This document shows, one piece after another, positions 11,087 to 22,380 of a stretch of 64,000 bases of DNA (its first letter is position 1; each line of letters opens with the position of its first letter). Made by a program: the position numbers and the translations under genes. The notes below the pieces were generated by a model that was given only the letters and a program-made list of their open reading frames with translations, had not been told where the DNA came from and did not search any database. The stretch comes from Ulota crispa (lineage: Eukaryota; Streptophyta; Bryopsida; Orthotrichales; Orthotrichaceae): assembly GCA_963920765.1 (NCBI GenBank), contig OY987242.1, positions 31,334,002 to 31,398,001 on the forward strand, in the 5' to 3' direction.

Positions 11087-12400
11087 CCCAAAACTACCAT
11101 TTCTACTACAAGTATCAAATTTTAGAAAGAAAGAAAAAATTGGAAACATTTTTGGACAATTGTAGCATTAAGATCTTGTAGAACACTAGTTTCAAAAGAT
11201 GTGGAAAAATTTTCAAAAATTTTCACCATGTAAATTGTAAGATATTTGAGTTTGAATTTTGTCCCTGCAAAAATCTGGGCAGCTGCACTCCACAAGGTCA
11301 CATGGGTATGAAGGTTTTTCCAAAAAATGGTTGCAACTTTTTAGACTCATTCTTCAATTTAAGTTGAACACATATTTGAAGTTGTTCAAATCATTTGGAA
11401 TTGTACTAGTGGAAAAAAAATAGTAAATAAAAAAAGTAGAAAATGACTTAAAATACTAAATTGTTAAGAATTTAATTATGGAAATAAAAAATGCCTACCC
11501 AAAAACGGTATGTTGCAATAAACTATTTACATCCTTGAGTCTTATATTTTTCCTAAAATATTGAGAATTGTATAAAACAAATGACTTTCAAGTTTATTTT
11601 AGGGTAGAGAATCTATAATTGCCCGCAAACCAAAATTCCTCATAACTTTCATCTCATTGATCAAAATGGGATGATTCAAAGCATTCAACATGTATGTAAA
11701 TTTAGAAAACCAATTTCAAAATTTTTATTCTTGAAAAGGTGATTTTTTAGAAGCTGCCCAGAGTTCAAAGAAAACTACATATCATGCAATAACTTTTGAA
11801 CCAAGTACCCAAAACTCATGAAAATTGTTAGGCCTCAAAGCTACTCCTTGGACACATCATGTATGAAACTTTCAAAGAAAAGGAATGAAAACTCCATTCA
11901 TAGTAAGTTGTCCAAAGTTGCTATGTTGCCAAAAAACACAATTTGGTCCTCCTGAGGAAAATATTTAGCCCTCCAAAAACCCCTAAGGTTTGACAAACCA
12001 AGCTATTAATTGGCTAGCGTGAGTACAAGAAAACGGTACTCATACCCATTGCTACTTTGTATGAAGGACCTAAGCCACATGCACAATCCAAAACAATAAA
12101 AAAGGCATTGCACTCGTAGAATATGTAAATATACTCAATAGTCATTATCCAAGTACTTCACTCATCTATTCAAGTATAGTAAAGTAGAATTTATGGTCCT
12201 ATTGTATGCTTGTACCCATAGTTTTTGTCCAATTGGGATAACATAACAATATAATTTTCATGATTGCATTGAATTCAAAAGGTGAGAAGAAATAGGGGAT
12301 TAATGATTTGTTTGTTGTAATGAGTACATGTTTTAAGACCCATTTAAAGACTTTGTAGGGGCTCTTGAAAGGTTCAATTATCCCCTAAGCTAGAGGTTAA
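11083..12400 (-). mobile_element. TTAA MITE family E, copy 3, interrupted by family H
   Basis: The body is the inverse of family E (20439-21361). The landmark TTTATTTTAG(G/A)GTAGAGAATC is shared with the copy at 46106-47044. The left end is at the TTAA at 11083. The right TIR begins as TTTGGTCCTCCTGA at about 11942-11955, is broken by family-H element 1, and resumes as TAGAGGTTAA ending at 12400. Removing H leaves about 886 bp, close to the 923-939 bp of the other copies. Confidence 0.7.
11956..12387 (-). mobile_element. Family H element, copy 1, nested in family E
   Basis: Inverse copy of 19922-20412, aligning over the segment with GACCTAAGCCACATGCACAA, CTTCACTCATCTATTCAAGT and TTTTTGTCCAATTGGGATAA. 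The ends are decayed versions of the family TIR: GGAAAATATTTAGCCCTCC on the left and AAGGTTCAATTATCCCC on the right. It interrupts the right TIR of a family-E element. Superfamily unknown; no TTAA at its own ends. Confidence 0.65.
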
Positions 12401-14263
12401 TTGAAAACTTGCTATTTTTGAAATTTTTCCATTGATTTTGAACTCAAAAGTGGTTCCCGCACACAAAATCTTGGCTCACTGCTCATGGGCTCACCATTTT
12501 GGGCTCACAAAAATTGAGTTTTCTGATGGACATAGAAGGTTTTTTTTGTAGTGGTTGTTGAGACATCACCATCAAGAATCGAGAAGTTGTGGAAAGCGTA
12601 ACAAAAAAAAAAAGGACCATGATACACTAGTGCGTCGAGATGACATTGTTGTTGGTGGAAATATTGAAGGTTTGAACAATAAGCAATAAGTGGTCAACAA
12701 CAATGAGCAAATGAGACACTTGCACTAATGGCAGGCGGTATTATAGATGTGTCTCTACTTCACTACTTGTAATCAATATTTGCGGAGAAAATTTTAGTTT
12801 CACTAGCTAAAATTTGACATTTTTTGTTTTCAACTAATTTTTCACAAACATGTATCAAATGTCTCCTATACTTACATATTATACAAACAACGCTATTTTG
12901 TGAGTGTAAATTGGTGAGCTTGTGAATGGTGAGCCAAGATTTTGTGAGCATGAACCAATTTTGAGTTTAAAATCAATGAAAAATCTAAAAAATCTAAAAA
13001 AAAGAACAATTTTTTCAATAAATAAAAGTACAAAATGCTCAATTATAAGATCTTATGTACACAATTTTAAACAAAATCTCATAATTTAACAAAAAAATCT
13101 AGGCTCACGGCTCATGAATCTCCGCTCACAACCGCTCACAATACAGCATTCCTCCATACTTTACTTAGTTGCTTTTGAAAGATCAAATCGGTTGTTTAAT
13201 TGGTGGTTTCCAATACCAATCGATTTGTTTTGCAATTTAAACCTGCTGATAACACACCAAATGTCGGTTCTCTCTAGATCCTGCTTGTGATTACTTTCTG
13301 ATCTTGCGCCCTTGAGTTTTTTCTAATATCATCATATTTGGGAATTTTCATAACACTCCCTTAGATAGTGGAACGGCTTTTGTTTCCAACATCAAAAGAT
13401 GCTTTGCCAAGTGCAGAAATCATAGTGCACGTTCACAGACTTTGCCAAACACGTAAAAAATGTGACGTACTAAAAGTTTTTGCCACTCAGTAAGGTAGTG
13501 CGCTTGTAAACCGTTCATCTAAAGGCTGAAACTGAATTTTGGGGAGGTGAACTTTTTGAAATAACTTTCAGTAAATTATCCTTGAAAGACAAGAGGAATT
13601 GGCATCTATCCCGAGTGTTTTCATATTTTATGGAGCTTTGTGGAATTAGTTGTGAAATTTTGAAGTGGAAAGGTCATATGTGCTCTAAAACCACCCATCT
13701 CTCAAATATTCGTCTCATGTACATTGTTGAAAGGCTATGAAAAAGACATGTACTAGTAGGGTACATTTGGGGAGGTGAGCGGTTTTAGAGCATGAGCAAA
13801 ATATGAGTAGACTACCTTAAGGATGTTTATTCATGTGAGGGGTGGGATGCTGTTTTGTAAAGCAAGACTAGTTGTGGGTGAAAGTTTTTTGAGTCAAAGT
13901 CATTGATTATTGTGTTTGGCACTTTCATGTGGAAGGAATGTTGTAAATAGCCCTCACCAATGATTGGCAAAAACAAGAAAGATGCAAATTGAAACTCAAA
14001 AATGATTGGAATATTGGTGAAAGGTCACTAAAAGTATTTGACGCTAAAGTTGCTTCCAAGAGCATTGATTGGCCAAACTCTTGTTCTCTAGTGCTCCTCC
14101 CAATCATCAATGCAGCATGAATGGACGCCCTAAGTCCGTTCTAGGGAGAACCAATATTTAGTGTATAATCAATTGGTTGAAATTGTAAAAACTTTGGCGG
14201 AAACTTTAAACTAATTGAAAAAATATTGATCAAAATTTTCAAGAAATTAATAATTAGAGTATA
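12401..14263. other. Gene-free stretch with GTGAGCC-type repeats
   Basis: No gene is supported. A solitary W-type end lies at about 12416-12513 and is inverted relative to the W MITE at 12887-13150. From 13151 to 14263 I see no repeat or open frame of interest. Confidence 0.4.
12887..13150 (-). mobile_element. W-family MITE, copy 2
   Basis: Inverse orientation of 3263-3510. The left end carries GCTATTTTGTGAGTG, GGTGAGCCAAGATTTTGTGA and a CAATTTTGAGTTTAAAATCA segment. The right end carries GGCTCACGGCTCATGAATC and closes with CAGCATTCCTCC. The closing sequence matches the outer end (GAGGAATGCTAT) of the 6.9-kb element at 48049, linking W to that element. Flanking duplication not identified. 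Confidence 0.55.
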
Positions 14264-15195
14264 TTAACCCCTAAATCCCTGGGGCCTTTATTTTGTCAAA
14301 AGAAACTCAAAAATGCCATTTCCATTGTAAAAGGTTTATTTTTTGAAAATTGTTCTTTTTGCATATCTGACCATAGGATCTTGTACTAGACGAGTATAAG
14401 AATGTGGAAACAAAAATTCAAAAACTTTGACCACACAAATTGCAAGATATTTGCATTCAAAGTGTAAAAACAGACTTTTTTGCACCTTGCATGATTAGAC
14501 TATTTGACTTTGAACTTTTTTAACTTAAAATTTTTGCACCTCCAAGTTTTGAGGTTTATTTTTTTAAGGTGGAAAATTGAGTTGAGAATCTTTGGAAAAA
14601 AATCAAAACAAAAAATACTTAATTTTCATACTTAAAAAAACCATTAGGTAGAAGAAGGTATGAGATTGAACAAAAACTTAAATTGTTAGTAACCTTGCAA
14701 TGGAGTTGAAACTCAATAATCCTAATGGTGAGATTGTTCTAGCAAGCAAACTTCACCCTTTCCAACAATTTTTTTTGAAAAAATGTTAAATTTGCATTCA
14801 AAAATGAAGTTTATAAGTTATTTTTCTGAGAAGGTGCTTGAATTGCCCAAAAAAACAAGATTGTCCATAACTTTCTCATGACTAGTCTAGATGGAATGAA
14901 TCAAAGCTTTAGATGTAGACAAAACTATAACCTATGAGGAAAAAAACAAAAATAAAAATAAAAATCAAGTTTTTGTAAATTTCTTTTGCTGCCCTATTTG
15001 CATAAATTTTTGCTTATTTAGGCATAACTTTTGCTTTTGGGCATTGATTGGAATAAAAATTATATTCCCAAAAGCTAATGTGTTTTCCTATCTTCAAAAA
15101 AAGTTCCAAAAAATCAAGACAAAAATTGAGGCTGTAAGTACTTGCTCAAAATCCCATTTGTCCCTTGAGAGGACACTTAGAGATTTAGGGGTTAA
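14264..15195 (-). mobile_element. TTAA MITE family D, copy 2 (932 bp, inverted)
   Basis: TTAACCCCTAAATCCCTGG at the left and GAGATTTAGGGGTTAA at the right. It is the reverse complement of the copy at 6515-7437 over its whole length. Landmarks are GGGCCTTTATTTTGTCAAAA at the left and CAAAATCCCATTTGTCCC at the right. Non-coding. Confidence 0.9.
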
Positions 15196-17344
15196 AGTTT
15201 GAATATAAAAAAACTATATAAAATAACTGATACATGCCTGCAAAGAACCAGATGAAAACGGGAAATGTTGGATCTTTGTTGATGAAGCTAAAATTTCTCC
15301 CCAAACATTGGTTCAAGGAATGCAGTAGCTTTTTCTGCCAATCTCTCACACCAAAGTTATTTCCAAGTGCCTTGGTCAATGTTGTTGAAGGAGGTTTTTG
15401 CTCTTCATCTAGTGAACTTTTAGTGGCAAACCTTTACTAGAATCTTACCTCAATTTGACATATACTACCTTAACATTAAAAAAATCAGTGAAAATTTTGA
15501 CGAAATAACTAAATCCCTCTCAAACAAACTCCATGTTCATTTTGGATCTTATATACTAATAATGGTAGATGCAATGAATAAATGCACACGTGGATTATTC
15601 TATCCATTTTTCCTTACATGCTTACATTCTTGGGTGCTTGTTGCTCGACCAACAAAAACAACTTAATATAAATCTTTGGCTTCACTTTCTCGAACCCTTC
15701 ATCTCCCACGTTCAACTAGATTTACACATGTCTACTCTAATAATACCTGTATTTGTATTATTTGTGCTATAAGGAAAATATTTTCTTAAAACTGTTGATT
15801 GATTTTTACCTTGTTCAAAATTCACCCAAATTTTTATATCAATTTTCATTTTCACTTGCTAACGGATGTTAACGATATTTGAATTATAACTGCACAAAAA
15901 ATTAACTGGTTTTTATCCTGTACTTCAAAATCCAACCGATTTTTTTTGCATTTTCGTTGGCTGGACTACCTCGGCTGTTTTGCTTTCTATTCCAAAACCG
16001 ACCACAAACAACTCTCAAGTCTTCAATTTTCTCTAAGAAGAATTTCGTTGAAGGCTTCACCTCCCCATGAATACAACAGTTTTGTTAATCTCATCTACTC
16101 TAGTGAAAAACAAAAATAAAAAATATAGAAAACATACTATTAAAATCATGGGGACCTCTGTAATATCACATTCTGACCTCTTTAATATCATATCTTCAAG
16201 ACTAATTGAAATTTTTACTTTGTATTCTATCTAATATATGAAAATCCTAATAAAATTCTAATGGTGATTGTGTAGCCTAACAAGTTCCAATCATTAGTAA
16301 ATTTTAAAAAACACTTACCTACACTTCTATTTTCATTAAAAATATGAAAAATGTCAAGTCTCATCTCCTGAAGATTTTCTGAAAGGTCTAAACCTAACTA
16401 TGTGCTTTGTAGGTTGATGTACTCTATAGCAAGGTATGGGACTATGTATTACAAAACTAGGCAAGTTGCCCAACTGCTAACCAATTACGGGACATAATTG
16501 TTTTTGGCAAACTAGGCTAAGCCCATTCAATCTTGGAGATCTCCCACTCTCTCAAAAAAGTGGGATTACGACTCTTTACTACCATCCTTCATTTCAATTG
16601 CCCTATGTCATGTGGCAATGAAAGTGACTAAAGAGGGTTAAGAAGGGCCTAAAGAAGCACTTCTCATATTGTTCCACGTCTCAACTCCACAAGTCATACT
16701 TCCACGCCAAATCTCAACTTTGTTGAATACCAAAATGAGACCCCTAAGGGAGCCTAAGAGGATGAAGTATGTAACCTTGAAGCTTCTGAGGCAAAACAAA
16801 TTATGGCCTAAGAAGAAGCCAAATGTAAGAACTCTTTTTTAACAAATTTATTTTATTTGGTTTGTATTTCTCTTCTTCACATAGATTGATTGAAAACTTT
16901 GCTAAAAAAAACATGACGTACTCAATGATCAGGTTAATCACACAGGTGAAGAATAGATATTTTATGCAAGAAATAAATGTTGGGAACTTGGCTCCTGTGT
17001 TAGTTAGGCTTACATTTTTGCTAGTTTTTTTTTATTTTTTTTTTTTATTTATTTTGCTACAACAACGCAGTTCTTGAAGCAATTCCCGATTTTTGGTACA
17101 TAAGTTTCCAACAATATGATGCCACGTAGGCTCCAATTAATAAATGATTTACTACTATTGGGCGACAGATCATGAATTGCCTCTCAGAGCCAAAGTTTAG
17201 TGTACTGCCTCGGACATTAGTTGACTAGAGTGACGTTAGTGTCAACTAGCCCTGAGACTTTGGTTGACTTTGGTTTTAAATTAGGCGAAGATTTGGATAT
17301 TTAAAGTTACGATTTCTTGTTACACGTGTAGGAGAAAATGCTTC
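15196..17344. other. Unassigned AT-rich DNA
   Basis: No gene, paired inverted ends or tandem repeat was recognised. A 60-codon frame at 15590-15772 on + lacks any recognisable domain. A poly-T-rich run lies near 17025-17055. The short frames look random. Confidence 0.4.
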
Positions 17345-17987
17345 TTAACACCAAAATGCCAAAGCCCAAAGCTACCAGATTTGGGTCTTTACAAAAATAT
17401 GAAGATGAAGAAAATCTTATCAAATCCATATTTTCAGTGTTTTTTTTCGATATGAGTTTGTTTTGAAATTGATTTTGAAAATGAAATTTGATGATTTTTC
17501 GATACTCAAGATTTTATACAAGGGTGTCCACTGCAATCTTGAGTTTTTTAGTGTTGGAAGATCTTGAAAATAAGCTTAAATTACACTAGAGCTTGGAGAG
17601 AATTCCCCATTAGAAATCTATTTAAACAAAATGTAGGAGTAGATCTTGAAAGCCATAAATTGATTAAAGTTAAACATGTAATGATCTTAAACCTCGTATT
17701 TTTTTTGGTGACCAACTTTTTAGATTTGACATGTGAAATGAGGATTGGAAGACTTCAAGTCACATTTGCAGTTTTAACACCCTCATGTTCAAACACTATA
17801 ATCTTTCAAAATTTAAGTGATATTGTTGTGTTTTCTTTTTCCATGTTCTCTCTAACATGTTTAATTTAAATTTGTATGGTTACAATTGAAAAAAACTTGA
17901 TGGGATTTATGAAAAGGTTGGTTGGTTGTTCAATTTCATGGAAACTTCAAGAAGCTCATATAGGCCTTGGGCAAAAGACTCATTGTA
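17345..17987 (-). mobile_element. TTAA MITE family C, copy 3 (inverted)
   Basis: Left end TTAACACCAAAATGCC, close to the family terminus TTAACCCCAAAATG. The body is the reverse complement of 5108-5759 and of the split copy at 27452, including the ATCTTTCAAA and ATTGTTGTGTTTTC segments. The right end reads TAGGCCTTGGGC and then loses the canonical TIR, just where a foldback element begins. An open frame of 101 codons at 17564-17869 lies within it and is not considered a gene. Confidence 0.75.
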
Positions 17988-17992
17988 AGAAT

Positions 17993-18318
17993 TAGGAAAT
18001 TTTTTATGGATACCCTTGAAGTTTACCATATTTGTATAGATACCCATGGTTTTTCAGAAATTGCACAAATACCTTGGGATCATAACTTTCAAGCATTTGT
18101 TTTGTTGTGCACATTACTTCTTTTTACGACCAATGTTAAATCGAGGAGTGCAATATAACAAAAAAGAAGCATAGCGTACACAAGGGAAAAAGAAGTGCCA
18201 TGCACAATATGCCAAACGCCTAACATTATGGTCCAAGGGTGTTTGTGCAATTTCTGAAAAACTTGGGGCATTTATACAAACATGGCAAACTTCAGGGGTA
18301 TCCATAAGAAATCCCCAA
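17993..18318. mobile_element. Foldback MITE family L, copy 1
   Basis: Two arms of roughly 110 bp are inverse to each other. The left arm has ATGGATACCCTTGAAGTTTA and TTTTTCAGAAATTGCACAAA; the right arm has TTTGTGCAATTTCTGAAAAA and CTTCAGGGGTATCCATAAG. The loop is about 90 bp. A relative with the same ends is at 55071-55366. Frames on both strands arise from the palindrome. Superfamily unknown. Confidence 0.8.
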
Positions 18319-18562
18319 GAAATAATTAAGCTTACTTCAAAAAATTGCATTCCATCATTGGATCTCAAATGTGCCGATATGAAATTTAGCTTTTTCTGCA
18401 TTTGTCAGTATGAATGAAATCAGGTATTTGCAGTGGAGGCTTTCCAGACTTTTCAGTTTAAATTTGGTATTAAATGGCAGTGCTGTAGGTATCCAGAGGG
18501 AGGATCTCTGTCATACTGAGTGGCTGATTGAGTCATTGGATATGTTTGCACTTTGCAGTAAC
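18319..18562. other. Short unassigned interval
   Basis: Unique-looking DNA between a foldback and a TTAA element. A frame starting at 18410 runs into family G and has no recognisable similarity. Confidence 0.3.
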
Positions 18563-18810
18563 TTAACCCTTCAGCGCCCAGCACAAGTTCACTTAAATTC
18601 AAACCCTTTGAAACTCATTTCAATCAAACTATCACCTAAAAGAGATTTACAAAAATTGACCGTATTGATTGGTAGTGAACATAGGTCTGGAACTCCAAGG
18701 AAAAGGACATGTTCTTTCACCGTACCATTGAAAAGAATATAACGGCCAAATAAGGAAATTTTTCAAAACCTAAAGGCCATATTTTGGCACCTTGGGCGCT
18801 CAAGAGTTAA
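18563..18810. mobile_element. TTAA MITE family G (248 bp)
   Basis: Left end TTAACCCTTCAGCGCCCA. The right end, inverted, reads TTAACTCTTGAGCGCCCAA. The two agree at most positions and TTAA is intact on both sides (18563-18566, 18807-18810). Only one copy was recognised in the window. Non-coding. Confidence 0.75.
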
Positions 18811-19921
18811 GAGTTTGAAAAACAGGGCCGCTAGAGAATAAGTTAGGAAAAAAAAAAAATTTCAACTCAAATGGCTTCAAAACCTTTTCCAAATACTTAT
18901 CACAAACAGAATATCATGGCGACCAATTCCTTTGTGTCCAACGGGCTTGAGGTCAAAAAGTAGAGGCCTTTAGTACAAACCTTGAGAAATTTTCAAAAGA
19001 AAGGGATGAAGAAAGAGACCACGTAGAGCCCTTGATTAATTTTTCTATTTTATGATGTTGATAATATACTTTTTATTTTATTTTAATGAGACTTTTCAAT
19101 GAGCTTGAAGCCACGAGCTAGCCTTTCAATTCTCATGGACCCAATACTTGAATTAGCTTTGACGCTGTATCCAATTCTCCCTTTTAGAGCATTAAAATTC
19201 TCTTCTAAATACTGGTGTTAGTTCCAAGTTTAAAACTTTGAACATTTTTCAGAAATCAACCATTGAGAGTTCTAAAGACTGGGATGTGCATGAAAAATGG
19301 CCTCGACTCCTAATAGAAAGTGGTCCTAAACTACACAATAAAGTGTCATATTGAATGTGGATTGCAAATTAAGATGTGTTCTCACTTAGTGCTGAAAGTA
19401 GTGTTTGAAAATATTTTAAGAATGAATTTAGGTAATATTTTGGAAACACTTATAATCTCAAGTGCAAGTGCAATCACAACTTAACCCCTAAAGAACCAAG
19501 AAGCACACTTTGGCATTATGAATCTTTAGGAAAGCATTTCTTGTATATATTTTTGAGATAACATTGTGAAAACAAGGGTGTATGTGCTCATATTGAAAAG
19601 CTCACATTCCTCCCTAAAAGTTTGGAATTGAATAAATTTTTAGTGAGATATGGTATCATATGTGGTGTAGGTGTCAACACATGAATCTCTAAAATAATCA
19701 AAAACAAAGGGATTGGGAGAGGTTGTTGCTCACAAATTTTTCAAAAGCACTCAACATTGGCTAGGTCAATAAGCAAAATTTTCAATCAACTCTCCTTGAC
19801 TATGTAATAACTTCTATTTTACTTTTAATTTTTGAAATAAATTACACAGCAAGTACTCCGCATGATGTTCCAAGTTTACACCCAATTTTTTTGTAATTGA
19901 GATTTATTACTATAAGCTTTA
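18811..19921. other. Unassigned DNA with one solitary TTAACCCC end
   Basis: A terminus TTAACCCCTAAAGAACCAAG is present at 19491, facing right. No matching inverted end was found before family E begins at 20439, so the element is truncated or its other end has decayed. No gene is supported. Confidence 0.4.
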
Positions 19922-20412
19922 GCAAAAATTTGAACCCTCCAAGAGGCCCTTAACAAGTTTCAAAAAGGATCCCAAGGTATGTACTTATTACAACAAACAA
20001 ATCACTAATCCCCTCTTTTTGCCCACCCTTTGAGTTCAATGCAATCATGAAAGTTATATTATTATGTTATCCCAATTGGACAAAAACTATGGGTACAAAT
20101 GTATATAGGACCATAAAATTATACTTTACTCTATTTGAATAGATGAGTGAAGTACTTGGATAAATACTAGTGAGTACATTTACATGTGTTATGAGCGTAA
20201 TGCCTTTTGTATTATTTTGGATTGTGCATGTGGATAAGCTCCTCCATTCAAGGACTAGATTACCATTTCATATCCATGCTTTTTGTGACTTACTATAGGA
20301 AAGTCATATAAGGTAGAGACACTTCACACATGCTTCTAATGTACCCAATAGGCTCAATAAATGCCAAGAGCATCAAAACTTAAGGGCCTCTTGGAGGGTT
20401 CAAAATTTTGCC
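19922..20412 (+). mobile_element. Family H element, copy 2 (about 490 bp)
   Basis: Clear TIR of about 33 bp. The left end reads GCAAAAATTTGAACCCTCC then AAGAGGCCCTTAA. The right end is its inverse: TTAAGGGCCTCTTGG then AGGGTTCAAAATTTTGCC. It is the inverse of copy 1 at 11956-12387. No obvious flanking duplication and no coding region. These ends differ from the TTAACCC families. Confidence 0.78.
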
Positions 20413-20438
20413 AATAGATGCTCTTCAAGGAAATTTTC

Positions 20439-21361
20439 TTAACCCCTAAAGGACCATTAATTGTTCAGTGGACAAATGGGATTTTGGGCATGTACCTATG
20501 ACTAAACTACTTTGCATAATTCTTTGAAACTTTTATTGAAGGTGAGGAATTCAAAAATCTACATGAAAATGTAGTTTTTTCTTCATTCCAACATTTATTG
20601 AAGAAGTTATGCATGACAATCTGCAAAATGTTGCTCCCTAAGCAGCCAAAAACTTCTTTAAAATTTTCATTTTTTTCAAATAAAAATTTGAAATAGGTTC
20701 TTTAGACTTATATAGGTGTTGGAAGCTTTGAATCATTCAATTTTGATAGATGAGATGAAAGTTATGAAGAGTTTCTGTTTACGTGCGATTTTAGATTCTC
20801 TACTCTAAAATAAACTTTAAAGTCCTTTATTTCACTCAATTTTCATTATTTTGGAAGAAAAACAAAACCAAAGGATGTAGATTGTTTATCACAACATTAT
20901 CACCATTAGGATTTGCATTGTTCATTTTAATAATTAAATTCTTAACAATTTAGTGTTTTGACTCATTCTCTACTTGTTTTTACTCACTATTTTTTCCATG
21001 TGTTGTATAGTTCTGATTGATTTGAAAATTCTCCCACACATACCTAATTTGGTCTCCTACATGGGAAAAATAAACCTCTACTTTGTGTAGAGTAATTTTT
21101 TTGATCTAAGAGTGGTCAAAGCCTTCTAAAAATTTTGGGCAGTAGCAAAAAAAACTTTTTTCCACAATTTAGTTGTAAATATCTCACTCATTTTTGTGTA
21201 GATTAAGCTGATTTTTTTACCACTTGTACCTTTTGTAGTCTACTATAAGATCTTATGGTTGAATTCTTGTAAAAAACTTATTTTCTTACCATTGTACTTG
21301 CTTCCCCAAAAGTGGCAGTTTTCTATGTTTTTTGCAGAAAAATGGCTTGGTCCTTTAGTAA
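20439..21361 (+). mobile_element. TTAA MITE family E, copy 1 (about 923 bp)
   Basis: Left end TTAACCCCTAAAGGACCATT. The right end reads TTGGTCCTTTAGTAA, where the final GGGGTTAA has suffered a small deletion. The first 60 bp resemble family D (shared GACAAATGGGATTTTGGGCA) while the middle differs, so D and E share ends but not all of the interior. Collinear with the inverse copy 46106-47044. Non-coding. Confidence 0.85.
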
Positions 21362-21464
21362 TGACAATTTCAAAGAACACTTCCCACTTCCAATTTCTTT
21401 CTACTTTGTTTTAAGCATTGGGTCATCATGGAATTTTTGAGGCATATAGCCCTAGGGAGGTCAC

Positions 21465-22380
21465 TTAACCCTTTAAAGACCACACACATTTTCCCAAAGT
21501 CCACTAGAAACCACAGCAATAAAATTAGATATGCATTTAAATCAAATATGGACCCAATTTGAAAAATCCAACCGTACAAATGTGAAGGACACCTTGTTTG
21601 TTGTAATGCATTGAAATTTCAGCTAGATCTACCATTGGAGGTGAAATATTATAATAATTGAGTGAGCAGTATATGGAAAATCTCTACTTTTTCATGCTTG
21701 TGTAGTTTTGATTGTTAACACTTCATGCAAGCTCTAGTTGAGAAGAGCCTTACATTTCTAGATAGCAGTGTTTCCCACCTTTCTAGTAAGACTAGTTTCA
21801 CACACAATAGACAAAAATAGCAATCATAGGGTGTAGCTAAGTGGACAAAAAGGGTCAAATATCCCATTTTCTTTGCTACCCTAAAATAGTTCTACAATAA
21901 ATTTTCATAATTGTTATGGAAAATCCAATTGGTGAGAACAATCAAGAATTGGCCTTAAATGTAGGACAACAAATCTTTAAGATGAAATGATAGCACCATT
22001 TTAATAGATATCCAAATACTTCGATTATACTATTGCCATATAGAGAAACAATACAACCGTATTTCTTGAGCAATTTGAAATTTTTTAGGACCGCACAATT
22101 GAAATTTGACATTCTTCTTGGATGTTTGATGTATTGCGTTGTTGCTTTGATCCATCTTTGACCAAATATGGATATGTATTTTGATGCCATGATGTATAAA
22201 CTATATTATTTATCAACTCACATATCCAATTCCATTATTGTTTCTTGGGTTGGATGCAAAATTCTTGTGATTACAAGTGTTCTTCAAGATCATTTTCCAA
22301 ATTGTTGAGCATTTTTGTTGTATAGGCCAAAAGCTGCTCTCCCAAACCAAAATATGGTTTGGTGGTCTCTAAAGGGTTAA
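21465..22380 (+). mobile_element. TTAA MITE family I, copy 1 (916 bp)
   Basis: Left end TTAACCCTTTAAAGACCAC; right end GGTGGTCTCTAAAGGGTTAA, a near-perfect TIR of about 19 bp. TTAA at 21465-21468 and 22377-22380. An inverse copy at 55374-56719 is 430 bp longer because of a nested insertion. No recognisable coding region. Confidence 0.9.
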
